From the NCBI RefSeq assembly GCF_902825325.1, contig NZ_CADEAR010000003.1, positions 372,001 through 436,000 of the forward strand: DNA of 64,000 bases. Direction: 5' to 3'. Under the pieces are notes generated by a model. The model saw only the letters and a program-made list of their open reading frames with translations, searched no databases and was not told the origin of the DNA. The DNA comes from Brucella tritici. Its GTDB lineage: Bacteria > Pseudomonadota > Alphaproteobacteria > Rhizobiales > Rhizobiaceae. A program made the translations under genes and the position numbers. Below, piece after piece: positions 40,134-48,755 of the stretch (position 1 is the stretch's first letter; every line of letters begins with the position of its first letter).

Positions 40134-40991
40134 TTACTTCAGATGAATTGCCACCCAGCCTTCGCGATGCAGCGTCTTTTGATGGGTGAGTCCCTGTGCC
40201 TGATAGGCAGCGAGCACCGCATCGTGCTGGCTGTCAAGTATTCCGGACAGAATGATGGAACCGCCGGATGCCATATGTTCCTTGAGGGATGGCGCGAGTT
40301 CGATCAGGGGATTGGCGAGAATGTTGGCGACGATCAGGTCGAATGGCGAATAGGAGCGGAAGATCGGATGACCGAAGCCTTCCGCTGTTGCCGTAACGAT
40401 ATGTTCTGCCACGCTGTTCTTGGCGGCATTTTCAGCGGCGACCGTAACGGCGATAGGGTCGATGTCGGTAGCCAGTACCGGAATGGGAGCCAGCTTGGCG
40501 ATGGCGATGGCAAGAACAGCGCTGCCTGTGCCAAGGTCGAGCGCATTGGTCGGGTGTTCGCTGTTGACGGTTTCCTCGATCAGTTCAAGGCATCCTGCAG
40601 TCGTTCCATGGTGACCGGTGCCGAAGGCAAGACCGGCATCGATCTCGATAGGGATGTCGCCGGCTTCGATCTTGTCGCGGTCGTGCGAGCCATGGACAAA
40701 GAAATGTCCGGCTCTGACAGGCTTCAGACCTTCCAGCGAATGTGTGACCCAGTCGATATCAGGGAGTTCCTCGACGGCGAAAAGACCCGGCCCTACCAAG
40801 GCACCGATCCGCCTGGCTACATCTTCGGCATCGTCCTCGACATAGACCGATACTTCGAAAATCTGCCGGTCTTCATCGATCTCGGTGATAGCGATTGGGA
40901 AACCGTCTTCCTCGAAAGACTGTTCGAGAGTGTTGTAGACGCGCTCGGCTTCCGCCTTATCCGCCGAAAAGAAAAGTCGTGACTGGGCCAT
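40134..40991 (-). CDS. prmA: Ribosomal protein L11 methyltransferase PrmA
   Basis: This 285-residue SAM-dependent enzyme trimethylates ribosomal protein L11. The L11-binding ferredoxin-like N-terminal domain covers about 1-110. Motif I is [18 protein letters not shown] near residue 150. [11 protein letters not shown] follows, and [17 protein letters not shown] near 220 holds the conserved N-I-L-A-NP catalytic region. [12 protein letters not shown] is the family-typical loop before motif I. A perfect 8-bp hairpin (41018-41036) precedes its start. Confidence 0.93.
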   Translation of the reverse strand: MAQSRLFFSADKAEAERVYNTLEQSFEEDGFPIAITEIDEDRQIFEVSVYVEDDAEDVARRIGALVGPGLFAVEELPDIDWVTHSLEGLKPVRAGHFFVHGSHDRDKIEAGDIPIEIDAGLAFGTGHHGTTAGCLELIEETVNSEHPTNALDLGTGSAVLAIAIAKLAPIPVLATDIDPIAVTVAAENAAKNSVAEHIVTATAEGFGHPIFRSYSPFDLIVANILANPLIELAPSLKEHMASGGSIILSGILDSQHDAVLAAYQAQGLTHQKTLHREGWVAIHLK

Positions 40992-41017
40992 GAAGTAAAA
41001 AGCTCTCTATCTTTGAC

Positions 41018-41036
41018 GCATTTCCGAAGGAAATGC
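41018..41036. repeat. Perfect palindrome upstream of prmA
   Basis: GCATTTCC-GAA-GGAAATGC lies 27 bp before the prmA start. Its arm sequence GCATTTCC is also the first arm of the dispersed repeat 35 bp away. Confidence 0.5.
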
Positions 41037-41052
41037 TTCGGAGCCTCTACTT

Positions 41053-41110
41053 AGAGCATTTCCTGCAAAAGTGCGAAGCGGTTTTGCGTTGGATAATGCG
41101 TAAAACCAAA
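41053..41110 (+). repeat. Dispersed palindromic intergenic repeat, copy 3
   Basis: AGAGCATTTCCTGCAAAAGT, then GCGAAGCGGTTTTGCG, an ATAATGCG arm and an AAAACCAAA tail. GCATT pairs with AATGC and GCAAAA pairs with TTTTGC. This is the best-preserved of the three copies, in the gap between the SCO gene and prmA. Confidence 0.7.
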
Positions 41111-41153
41111 CAGCGGGGGCGGGTTCACGCTTCCACTTTTCACAAGAACCGCG

Positions 41154-41744
41154 CTAGCCGTTCGCAGCGCCTTTGGCCAGGTTCTTCAACTTTTCTAGAG
41201 CTGTATCCGGGTTTTCCTGATAGGCGATGGTGCTGCGGAAGCGACCGCCCTTGTCGAGCAGAAATACCGACGCCGTATGATCCATCGTATATTCGCCGTC
41301 TTCGCCCGGAACTTTCTTGGCGTAGACGTGGTAGGATTTGACTACATCAGCAATATTCTCCGGCGTGCCCGTGACTCCGATGATGCGGTCGGAAACATTG
41401 CCCACATAGGTCTTCATGACTTCCTGCGTATCGCGCTCCGGATCGACAGTGATAAAATAAGCCTTGATGTCACTGGCTTCGGGTCCAAGCTGCTTCAGCC
41501 AGCCATCCAGTTCATAAAGCGTCGTAGGACAAACGTCCGGGCAATGGGTGAAACCGAAGAAAATGGCTGCTGGCGCGGCGCGCAGGTCCTTCTCGGTGAA
41601 AGGCGTGCCGTCCATAGTCACGAGGTTGAGCGGACCACCGAAGGGTTCTTTTGCTGCCTGCTTGTCGCGGAAAAGGTTGAAACCTGCAGCGCCGACAATG
41701 ACGACGATGAAGGCAATGATGAAGATGGGCAGAAATTTTTTCAT
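41154..41744 (-). CDS. SCO family protein (SCO1/SenC/PrrC)
   Basis: This 196-residue thioredoxin-fold protein is anchored by one N-terminal membrane helix (FLPIFIIAFIVVIVGAAGF). The copper-binding CxxxC is in FGFTHCPDVCPTTLYE near residue 78, and the distal histidine is in YTMDHTASVFLLDKGG near 160. SCO proteins deliver copper to cytochrome c oxidase or act as thiol reductases. No oxidase gene lies nearby. Confidence 0.92.
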   Translation of the reverse strand: MKKFLPIFIIAFIVVIVGAAGFNLFRDKQAAKEPFGGPLNLVTMDGTPFTEKDLRAAPAAIFFGFTHCPDVCPTTLYELDGWLKQLGPEASDIKAYFITVDPERDTQEVMKTYVGNVSDRIIGVTGTPENIADVVKSYHVYAKKVPGEDGEYTMDHTASVFLLDKGGRFRSTIAYQENPDTALEKLKNLAKGAANG

Positions 41745-42059
41745 GTCCAGTCAGCCTTGAATTTCGCAACGCGCCTTGCTGCGCTGCTCAACAACCTATC
41801 TTTTCTTTATGCGTTGCAGAACGGTCGATATAGCCGCATCCCTGCCATCACGAAGAGCGTGCCGGTAATGTACTGCCATCTGCTCAATTTTCAATAATTT
41901 CTGAAATTTTTGACGATTTGTCGCGCGGTAGAAATGGCTCCTCATAGCTTGTGGAGCCAGAGTCGTTCAGACATGACCAAAATTGAACAGCTTCTCCATT
42001 CTTTCTTTTTGCAAGGTCAGCTAAACTGATATATTTCCGTCATAAAACCGCAATTTCTT
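41745..42059. other. AT-rich intergenic region before the Stealth-type gene
   Basis: The region is divergent between the SCO gene and the Stealth-type gene and holds no credible ORF. A hairpin with arms GGCTCC and GGAGCC lies at 41937-41959 without a T-run. The stretch 41985-42055 is clearly richer in A and T than its surroundings and likely holds a promoter. Confidence 0.4.
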
Positions 42060-43097
42060 GTGAGTGACATAGTGGAAATCGATTATATCATTGCCTGGGT
42101 CGATGGGCAGGACCCGGCGCATATGGCTGCCAGAAAACAGTTCGCTCCCGATTCCGCTCGCACGCATTTTGAAGCCGTAACCAGCGAACGCTATCTCGAT
42201 AATGGCGAGATTTATTACAACATCGCTTCCGTCATCAAATTCGCGCCGTTCATCAAGCGTATTTTCATCATCACCGATCATCAGAAGCCACGGTTCCTCG
42301 ATGCGTTCAAGCAGGAGAGCAAGTGCGACGCGTCCTTTATCCAGATCGTGTCACATGATGACATTTTTAAAGGTCTGCCCGCTGCCCGTCCTTCGTTCAA
42401 CGCCCGTGCTATCGAAGGCGCGATGTGGCGGATACCGGGCCTGTCGGAACATTTCATCTATTCCAACGACGATTTCTTCGTGAATGCTCCGCTGACAATT
42501 TCCGATCTTTATGAGAACGAACGTCCTGTTCTCCATGGTGACTGGGTAAGACCTGAAAACACCCGCTGGAAATACAAGCTGCGCCGATTGCTCGGCAAGG
42601 TATCGCGATACGAATATACGTTTCCGAAATTCCGCATGGCGCAATGGAAGGGCGCCGTTGCCGCTGGCACGAAGGATCGCTTTATGTCGATCCATCATCA
42701 CCCCCATCCGCTGCGGCGCAGCACGCTGGCGACTTTCTTCGCGGAGAAGCCCGACGTTCTGAATAAGCAGGTCAGTTTCCGATATCGCGATATCGAACAG
42801 TTCAATACCGTTGCTCTCGCCAATCATTTGGAGATCTTGCGGCACAAAGCCTCCGTTCGCCCGGCAAGAGAACTGGCTTATCTGGATTTCGTCCAGGAGA
42901 AGCATTGGGCGGAAGAACTGCAAGCAATCGAAGCGGGATCAGCACCCTTCGGCTGTGTGCAGGGGTTTGAGCGTTTCGATCCCGCGTTCCGTGCCAAAAT
43001 TCACCAGACCCTCATTGCGAAGTTTGACGATGTTCTGCCGAATGTTATCAAGGATTATCTTTCCGGCGAGGAAGATGGTTCGCAGGAAGCGGCTTAG
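42060..43097 (+). CDS. Stealth family sugar-phosphate transferase
   Basis: This 345-residue protein has the conserved Stealth regions. CR1 is IDYIIAWVDGQDP near residue 7. CR2 is YLDNGEIYYNIASVIKFAPF, followed by IKRIFIITDHQKP near 65, and EHFIYSNDDFFVN. A histidine-rich CR3/CR4-like part follows (SIHHHPHPLRRS and DVLNKQ). Stealth proteins are hexose- or hexosamine-1-phosphate transferases used for capsule and exopolysaccharide. The start is GTG 42060, since no ATG precedes CR1. It has no membrane segment. The acyltransferase gene follows 53 bp later and may modify the same polymer. Confidence 0.82.
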   Translation: MSDIVEIDYIIAWVDGQDPAHMAARKQFAPDSARTHFEAVTSERYLDNGEIYYNIASVIKFAPFIKRIFIITDHQKPRFLDAFKQESKCDASFIQIVSHDDIFKGLPAARPSFNARAIEGAMWRIPGLSEHFIYSNDDFFVNAPLTISDLYENERPVLHGDWVRPENTRWKYKLRRLLGKVSRYEYTFPKFRMAQWKGAVAAGTKDRFMSIHHHPHPLRRSTLATFFAEKPDVLNKQVSFRYRDIEQFNTVALANHLEILRHKASVRPARELAYLDFVQEKHWAEELQAIEAGSAPFGCVQGFERFDPAFRAKIHQTLIAKFDDVLPNVIKDYLSGEEDGSQEAA

Positions 43098-43150
43098 GCA
43101 GTTCGTTCCAGAGCTGACTGTGCTGCAGGGAAGCTTGGGGTGAATTTGCA

Positions 43151-43783
43151 ATGACGTCGTCCGGTGATCTTCGTTTCCAGAACAGCGAACCGCGCATTCA
43201 TTCCACGGCCCAACTGAAATCCGTCAAGCTGGGGCGATATGCCGATATTGGCGAGCGCGTGATTCTTCGTGAAGTCACGGTCGGCGACTTCACCTATTTC
43301 GAGCGTAACGGTGAGGGGATCTACGCCGAAATCGGCAAGTTCTGTTCCATTGCCGCGAATGTTCGCATCAATGCTCTCGAACACCCGATGGAACGGCTGA
43401 CGACGCATAAGATCAGCTATCGGCCGAATGAGTATTTTCGCTATCTGGGCGTTGATGGAGAGTTCCGGGCAAGGCGTCAGGAACAGCGCGTGGTCATCGG
43501 CAACGATGTATGGATCGGCCATGGTGCGGTCATCACACCGGGCATCCAGATCGGTCATGGTGCTGTGATTGGTGCGAACGCGGTCGTAACAAAGGACGTG
43601 CCACCCTATCATGTGGTCGGTGGTGTTCCCGCCCGGTTCATCCGCAAACGCTTCGATAATGCCATCATAGAACGGCTGCTTGAACTCGAATGGTGGAACT
43701 GGCCGGTGGAAAAGCTCTATGAAGCAGTACCGGACATTCAGATGCTCGAAATCGAAGCATTTCTTGAAAAGTGGAGCAGCTGA
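43151..43783 (+). CDS. Left-handed beta-helix (hexapeptide) acyltransferase
   Basis: This 210-residue protein is built of hexapeptide repeats: [15 protein letters not shown] near residue 26 and [15 protein letters not shown] near 61, then the strongly conserved [20 protein letters not shown] near 116 and [20 protein letters not shown]. Closest families are the xenobiotic acetyltransferase (CatB-like) group and the phosphonate-cluster PhnT-like acyltransferase group (TIGR03308-like). The catalytic His is probably in [11 protein letters not shown]. No phosphonate genes lie nearby. Placement after the Stealth gene suggests acetylation of a surface sugar, which is inference. Confidence 0.8.
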   Translation: MTSSGDLRFQNSEPRIHSTAQLKSVKLGRYADIGERVILREVTVGDFTYFERNGEGIYAEIGKFCSIAANVRINALEHPMERLTTHKISYRPNEYFRYLGVDGEFRARRQEQRVVIGNDVWIGHGAVITPGIQIGHGAVIGANAVVTKDVPPYHVVGGVPARFIRKRFDNAIIERLLELEWWNWPVEKLYEAVPDIQMLEIEAFLEKWSS

Positions 43784-43852
43784 TTTCTGCTCTTGCAAAG
43801 CCGTAATTGTTCACCCACCTTCGCATCACAACAGTTCTGGAGGCTGGAAGAT

Positions 43853-44350
43853 ATGGTCGGACTGAAGCGTTTTGCCTGGTTGTTGCTTGCTCCCATGCTG
43901 GTCGTTGCCGCTTCGGCGGCGCCGGCGGAAGAAGTTGGCAAGGTTGGCGTCGACTGGCTTGGAAACGATATCGTCATCGATGCGGTGCAGGACCCGAAAG
44001 TGCAGGGCGTAACCTGTCATCTGGCGTCGTTTTCGCGCGGCATGATCGATCGGCTGCAGAAAGGCAACTGGTTTGAGGACCCGTCCAATGCGTCCATCTC
44101 ATGCGAGCAGACAGGGCCGATCACAATCGGTGATATCAATCTCGGCAAGGGTGGAGAACGGGTTTTCTCCGAGCGTACCAGTCTGATCTGGAAGAAGCTT
44201 GTCATCACCCGCATTTATGACAAGACAAATAATACGCTGCTTTATCTCGCCCATGCGACACAGGTTCAGGACGGTTCAGCGAAAACGTCGCTTTCAACCG
44301 TGCCGCTTTACAAGGGTGATGTCACTTGGGCGAAGGGCAAGCCGGAATAG
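43853..44350 (+). CDS. creA: CreA family protein
   Basis: This 165-residue periplasmic protein has a signal peptide of about 25 residues (LLLAPMLVVAASAAPAEE). The CreA domain follows with VGVDWLGNDIVIDAVQDPKV, VTCHLASFSRG, the NASISCEQTGPI stretch, and LIWKKLVITRIYDK. The two cysteines are conserved in the family. CreA function is not established. The frame is open from 43793; ATG 43853 is preferred because GGAGG and the signal peptide lie next to it. It converges on uvrD with 32 bp between stops. Confidence 0.88.
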   Translation: MVGLKRFAWLLLAPMLVVAASAAPAEEVGKVGVDWLGNDIVIDAVQDPKVQGVTCHLASFSRGMIDRLQKGNWFEDPSNASISCEQTGPITIGDINLGKGGERVFSERTSLIWKKLVITRIYDKTNNTLLYLAHATQVQDGSAKTSLSTVPLYKGDVTWAKGKPE

Positions 44351-44382
44351 TCCAGCTGCCAATCTCTGATTCAAGATGGAAT

Positions 44383-46959
44383 TTAGATAGGCTGGACGAA
44401 GCTGTCGAGAACGCGCTTCTGTCCGGCCTTGTCGAAATCGATGGTCAGCTTGTTGCCATCGATAAGCGAGATCGTGCCATTTCCGAACTTGATATGGAAC
44501 ACGCGATCGCCGGGCTTGAAGGCCGATGGCTTGTCAGCCACTGACTTGGCCACCAGTTCACCGTCAATCGTGCGTCCCTTCACGGAGCCGCGCCCGGCAC
44601 CAAAGCCGGAATCGGTCTCGCCATAGCCGATGCGTTCCACTTTGCTGCCCGAACGAGAACCCCAGTTGTTGCGTGTGGCATCGGATCGGTTCTGCTGTGC
44701 ACGCTGCCAGCCCGGCGTCGAATAGGAATTCTGGAACGGATCGGCCTTGTCGAAGCGGGACTGTCCGTAGCCGCCGCCATAACCGCCGTAATTGCCCTCC
44801 AGTTCGGCCACTTCCACATGTGCTTCCGGCAGTTCTTCCAGAAAACGGGAAGGAATGGTCGATTGCCACATGCCGTGGATGCGTCGGTTGGAAACGAACC
44901 AGATATGCAGATTTTTCTTGGCGCGGGTCACGCCGACATAGGCGAGACGGCGCTCTTCCTCAAGGCCGGAACGTCCGCCTTCATCAAGTGCGCGCTGGTG
45001 CGGAAACAAGCCTTCTTCCCAGCCGGGAAGGAAAACGGTTTCAAACTCCAGACCCTTGGCCGAATGCAGCGTCATGATGTTGACGGCATCGAGATCCTCG
45101 TTCTGCTCGGCATCCATGACGAGTGCGACGTGCTCAAGGAATCCACGCAGACTCTCATATTCCTCCATGGAACGGATCAGTTCCTTGAGGTTTTCAAGCC
45201 GGCCCGGCGCTTCCGCAGACTTGTCATTCTGCCACATGGCCGTATAGCCGGATTCATCCAGAATGGTTTCGGCCAGTTCCGTATGCGGTGTGTTGTCGAT
45301 CAGGGATTGCCAGCGCAGGAAGTTTTCGACCACTTCGCGCAGTGCGGAGCGTGGCTTCGGCTTCAATTCCTCGGTTTCAATGAGGTCGCAGGCAGCAGCG
45401 AACATGGAAATATCGCGCGCGCGGGCATAGTCGTGAATCTGGCGGATCGCGGCTTCGCCCAGACCACGCTTAGGCGTGTTGATGATGCGCTCCAGCGCCA
45501 GATCGTCGGCCGGTTGTGCCACGACGCGCAGATAGGCCATCGCATCACGTATTTCGAGCCGCTCGTAGAAGCGTGGGCCGCCGATGACGCGATAGTTGAG
45601 GCCGAGCGTGACAAAACGGTCTTCGAACTCACGCATCTGGAAGGAAGCGCGGACGAGGATCGCCATGTTGTTGAGGAGGTGCCCCTGACGCTGGGCCTGC
45701 TCAATGGCTTCGCCGACAGCACGGGCTTCCTCTTCGGAATCCCATGCTGCATGAACTTTTACCTTCGGATCGTCCGGATTGGGCGCTTCGGTAAACAGTG
45801 TTTTGCCGAGACGGCCTTCATTATGTGCGATCAGGTGGGCGGCTGCGCCGAGGATATGTGCCGTGGAGCGGTAGTTGCGCTCAAGCTTGATGACGACTGC
45901 GCCCGGAAAATCCTTTTCGAAGCGAAGAATATTGTCCACTTCCGCTCCGCGCCAGCCGTAGATCGACTGATCGTCGTCGCCGACGCAACATAGATTGACC
46001 TTATCCCCGCTCACGCCGAATTCGCTGCGCTCATCGGCTCTGCGGGGGCCTTCGGACGCCCTAGCGGGCTGTACTGGCGAGCCTCCGGCCTGTGTTGGCG
46101 CTGTCGTTCGTGGTTTTGGTCGCTGTGCCAGCAGACGCAGCCACAAATATTGCGCCGTATTCGTATCCTGATATTCGTCCACCAGAATGTAGCGGAACTT
46201 CGCGTGATATTCGCGCAGGATATCCGGATGATTGCGGAAGATACGGATCGGATGCAGCAGAAGATCGCCGAAATCGCAGGCGTTCAATGTCCGCAGGCGC
46301 TCCTGATAGGCCTGATAAAGCTCGCGTCCGCGACCGTTGCCGAACGAGCGCGCATCGCCTTCGGGAATATCGGACGGCCCGAATCCCTTGTTCTTCCAGC
46401 CGTCGATCATGTTGGCGAAGGTGCGGGCAGGCCAGCGCTTGTCATCAAGGCCTTCCGCCTGAATGAGCTGCTTGATGAGGCGGATCACGTCATCGGTATC
46501 GAGGATCGTGAAATCCGATGTCAGATTTGCAAGTTCCGCATGACGGCGCAACAGCTTGACACCGATCGAGTGGAACGTGCCAAGCCATGGCATGCCTTCG
46601 ACCGCACCTCCAACCAGATGACCTATGCGCTCTTTCATTTCGCGCGCGGCCTTGTTCGTGAAAGTCACGGCGAGAATCTGGCTCGGATAGGCAAGGCCGG
46701 TGGTCAGAATATGTGCGATACGCGTTGTCAGAACGCGCGTTTTTCCCGTCCCCGCACCGGCAAGTACCAGAACAGGACCCTCTGTCGTCAGGACAGCCTG
46801 ACGCTGTTCCGGGTTCAGCCCTTTCAGGTAATCGGGTTCGCCACGCTGCTGGTTGCGTGCTGCCATGGCACGTGCGGCGATGCCACCGGGAGCAGGCGTG
46901 CGGCCTGCCGGAGCGTCGTCATCGCCGAAAAACGGCATATCGTCGGGAAAGTCAGACAT
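44383..46959 (-). CDS. uvrD: ATP-dependent DNA helicase UvrD/PcrA (superfamily 1)
   Basis: This 858-residue 3'-5' helicase works in nucleotide excision and mismatch repair. Motif Q is GLNPEQRQAV near residue 47 and Walker A is LAGAGTGKTRVL near 66. Motif Ia is AVTFTNKAAREMKERI, Walker B ILVDEYQDTN near 260, and motif III VGDDDQSIYGWRGA near 326. Motif V is NIMTLHSAKGLEFE and motif VI EERRLAYVGVTRA. Between motifs II and III is an extra segment of about 40 residues (279-320) absent from standard UvrD. The C-terminus is extended with a Gly/Tyr-rich linker and a Tudor-like domain (FKPGDRVFHIKFGNGTI). It follows the kinase-like gene by 58 bp on the same strand. Confidence 0.95.
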   Translation of the reverse strand: MSDFPDDMPFFGDDDAPAGRTPAPGGIAARAMAARNQQRGEPDYLKGLNPEQRQAVLTTEGPVLVLAGAGTGKTRVLTTRIAHILTTGLAYPSQILAVTFTNKAAREMKERIGHLVGGAVEGMPWLGTFHSIGVKLLRRHAELANLTSDFTILDTDDVIRLIKQLIQAEGLDDKRWPARTFANMIDGWKNKGFGPSDIPEGDARSFGNGRGRELYQAYQERLRTLNACDFGDLLLHPIRIFRNHPDILREYHAKFRYILVDEYQDTNTAQYLWLRLLAQRPKPRTTAPTQAGGSPVQPARASEGPRRADERSEFGVSGDKVNLCCVGDDDQSIYGWRGAEVDNILRFEKDFPGAVVIKLERNYRSTAHILGAAAHLIAHNEGRLGKTLFTEAPNPDDPKVKVHAAWDSEEEARAVGEAIEQAQRQGHLLNNMAILVRASFQMREFEDRFVTLGLNYRVIGGPRFYERLEIRDAMAYLRVVAQPADDLALERIINTPKRGLGEAAIRQIHDYARARDISMFAAACDLIETEELKPKPRSALREVVENFLRWQSLIDNTPHTELAETILDESGYTAMWQNDKSAEAPGRLENLKELIRSMEEYESLRGFLEHVALVMDAEQNEDLDAVNIMTLHSAKGLEFETVFLPGWEEGLFPHQRALDEGGRSGLEEERRLAYVGVTRAKKNLHIWFVSNRRIHGMWQSTIPSRFLEELPEAHVEVAELEGNYGGYGGGYGQSRFDKADPFQNSYSTPGWQRAQQNRSDATRNNWGSRSGSKVERIGYGETDSGFGAGRGSVKGRTIDGELVAKSVADKPSAFKPGDRVFHIKFGNGTISLIDGNKLTIDFDKAGQKRVLDSFVQPI
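46000..46125. repeat. In-frame GC-rich palindromic insert within uvrD
   Basis: This segment encodes residues 279-320, rich in Arg, Pro, Ala and Glu (QPARASEGPRRADERSEFG). Its DNA contains GCCC-TAGC-GGGC and outer GGCC/GGCC complementarity. E. coli UvrD has only about eight residues at this place. It resembles small palindromic elements that insert in frame in other alphaproteobacteria. Confidence 0.55.
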
Positions 46960-47017
46960 TTGACCCGAATGTAATGATTCGTGGCTGAAAGACCAGCGAA
47001 AGGGTTAAAATATTCGA

Positions 47018-48094
47018 CTACTCTAATTGAGTGACGCGACGATCCGTAAAGTTCAGGCGATGCGAAGCCAGTGCTTCAACCAGTCCACGCAGTTCCGGTT
47101 CGCGCTGCAACAGATCGTCGAGTTCCGTCATCTGGTTCATCGCGATCAGCCGCAGAATGTCGTCCCGGATGGTTCCGTCTATGCGTCGTGGCAGATGGGC
47201 AACCGGCTGGATCAGTTCAACCTTCTGGCCCTTGAGTCTTGCGCGCAGGCTTTTTTCGTCGGCACTTAGCGTTTCCACGAAGGCGTAGATGCCGACGCCC
47301 TTGGCTGGCAGCGAATAAAGCGCGAGAGCTACATCCGAGACACGCGGATCGGATTTGAGGGCAGCCTGAATAGCAGGACCTTCATTGTCGATCCGGTCAC
47401 CGGTGCCTTCGCCGTCCGACCAGCTGAAAATGCCGCGCGTGATGAAGTTGTAAACTTTCTTGCCTGTCGCCAGCCAGATGCGCGACGGCAGGGAACGGCG
47501 CGCCAGAATGCGCTTTTCCGTTGGTGTCATCATGTCCTTTGCAAAAGCGCGCTTCTGCTTGATGAGATGGCGGAAGTCTTCATAAGCCATCAGGCGATAG
47601 AGGGCGCCACGACGATGATGAACACTTGCAAGCTGGAAATCGATGACTGCAGCTTCACCTTCGGGCGTCATCAGCCAGTTTTGTGGTTTGGCGAGGTCAT
47701 TGTGGGTGACACCAAGACGGCGCATATCGCGCAGGATGCGGTGCGCGGTGCGATACCATTTCGGATCGGAAGGACGCGCAAGATGCAGCGGTGTGCCTTC
47801 GGTCCAGGATCGATACAGCCCGTCCTTGTCGGTGGCGATCAGTTGCGGGACACCTTCAATGCCGCGTACCGTCTTGAGGCCGCGGATTTCGCGCCGGGCC
47901 AATATCCATGCCAGCGGCTTCGACCACCAGGGAGCAGCGCTTACGACGCGACGGATGATACGGGTATCGGGATCGCCTACGAAGTAGCCGGCATGGGTTT
48001 CCGAGAACACGTCGCGCTTGAACACGGCGGTTTCGACAAATTCCGGTATTTGATCGCCTTTCAAAGGCACATCTATATTGGGGTTCTGAACCAT
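47018..48094 (-). CDS. Kinase-like protein with C-terminal AMP-binding-C-like domain
   Basis: This 358-residue protein has a protein-kinase-like fold at about 20-215. LGVTHNDLAKPQNW near residue 127 is the catalytic loop (HxDxxxxN), and AAVIDFQLAS near 150 is the DFG-equivalent with Gln replacing Gly. The region 233-328 (AIQAALKSDPRVSDVALALY, then HLPRRIDGTIRDDILRLIAM) resembles the C-terminal lid domain of acyl-CoA synthetases, including a P-R-x-x-x-G-x-I-R pattern, but the usual catalytic Lys after TGK is absent. No adenylation domain is present. Substrates are unknown. It is followed by uvrD 58 bp downstream. Confidence 0.65.
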   Translation of the reverse strand: MVQNPNIDVPLKGDQIPEFVETAVFKRDVFSETHAGYFVGDPDTRIIRRVVSAAPWWSKPLAWILARREIRGLKTVRGIEGVPQLIATDKDGLYRSWTEGTPLHLARPSDPKWYRTAHRILRDMRRLGVTHNDLAKPQNWLMTPEGEAAVIDFQLASVHHRRGALYRLMAYEDFRHLIKQKRAFAKDMMTPTEKRILARRSLPSRIWLATGKKVYNFITRGIFSWSDGEGTGDRIDNEGPAIQAALKSDPRVSDVALALYSLPAKGVGIYAFVETLSADEKSLRARLKGQKVELIQPVAHLPRRIDGTIRDDILRLIAMNQMTELDDLLQREPELRGLVEALASHRLNFTDRRVTQLE

Positions 48095-48222
48095 AAGGCT
48101 CCACTAGCCGCTTGTGTTCGATCAATCAAGTTTGATGGCGGACAACCCTTATTGCAATCACGTGATCGAAGGCGCACAAGGAACGCACAGATTTCGTGCG
48201 GCTCATCGGGGGAATGCAGAAA

Positions 48223-48732
48223 ATGGCACAGGGCGACGACAACAAGCAGGCGATTGCGCAGATCATCCGGCAGGAACAGGCGCTTATTTTTCCGTCATTT
48301 GACGAGAACGGCGCATTTGCGGTGGGCGCGCGCATTCGCGATATCGCCGTGAAGGAAAAGCTAGGTATTGCCACCGAAATTTCCCTGTGGGACCGGCAAT
48401 TATTTTATGCGACGACCGCCGGAAGCACTGTGGACAATCAGGAGTGGTTGCGCCGTAAGTTCAATGTCGTGCGCCGCTTTCATGCTTCGACCTATCGTCT
48501 TGTTCTGGAACAGAATCGCGACGATCGCATGTTTGCTCCCCATAAAGCATTGAATGTGGAAGATTACGCGCTCGCGGGTGGCGGATTTCCGATCCGTGTT
48601 TCCGGGGCCGGCGTGATCGGCGCCGTAATCGTATCGGGGCTGCCGCAGCGCGAGGACCATAATCTGGTTATCCGGGCTGTCGCCGAACACCTTGGACAAG
48701 ACCCTGTCGCATTGGCGTTGCCTGCTGTTTGA
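48223..48732 (+). CDS. UPF0303 family protein (heme-degrading-domain-like, DUF336/GlcG type)
   Basis: This 169-residue protein starts at ATG 48223 behind GGGGGAA; the frame opens earlier at 48196. It belongs to the UPF0303/Haem_bd GlcG-like family: FDENGAFAVGARIRDIA near residue 26, WLRRKFNVVRRFHAST near 75, GGGFPIRVSGAGVIGAVIVS near 120. The last motif is the glycine-rich stretch conserved in the family. The biochemical role is unclear. The next gene is a GlcD-like flavoprotein starting 23 bp later; GlcG-type proteins are often next to glycolate oxidase genes, so a link is plausible. Confidence 0.8.
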   Translation: MAQGDDNKQAIAQIIRQEQALIFPSFDENGAFAVGARIRDIAVKEKLGIATEISLWDRQLFYATTAGSTVDNQEWLRRKFNVVRRFHASTYRLVLEQNRDDRMFAPHKALNVEDYALAGGGFPIRVSGAGVIGAVIVSGLPQREDHNLVIRAVAEHLGQDPVALALPAV

Positions 48733-48755
48733 ATATGAATTTCGGAGAATGAACG

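Noticed and set aside
39711-40982. 423-residue plus-strand frame across the aminopeptidase and prmA genes
   Set aside because: It crosses two well-supported minus-strand genes and their gap, with no recognisable motif.
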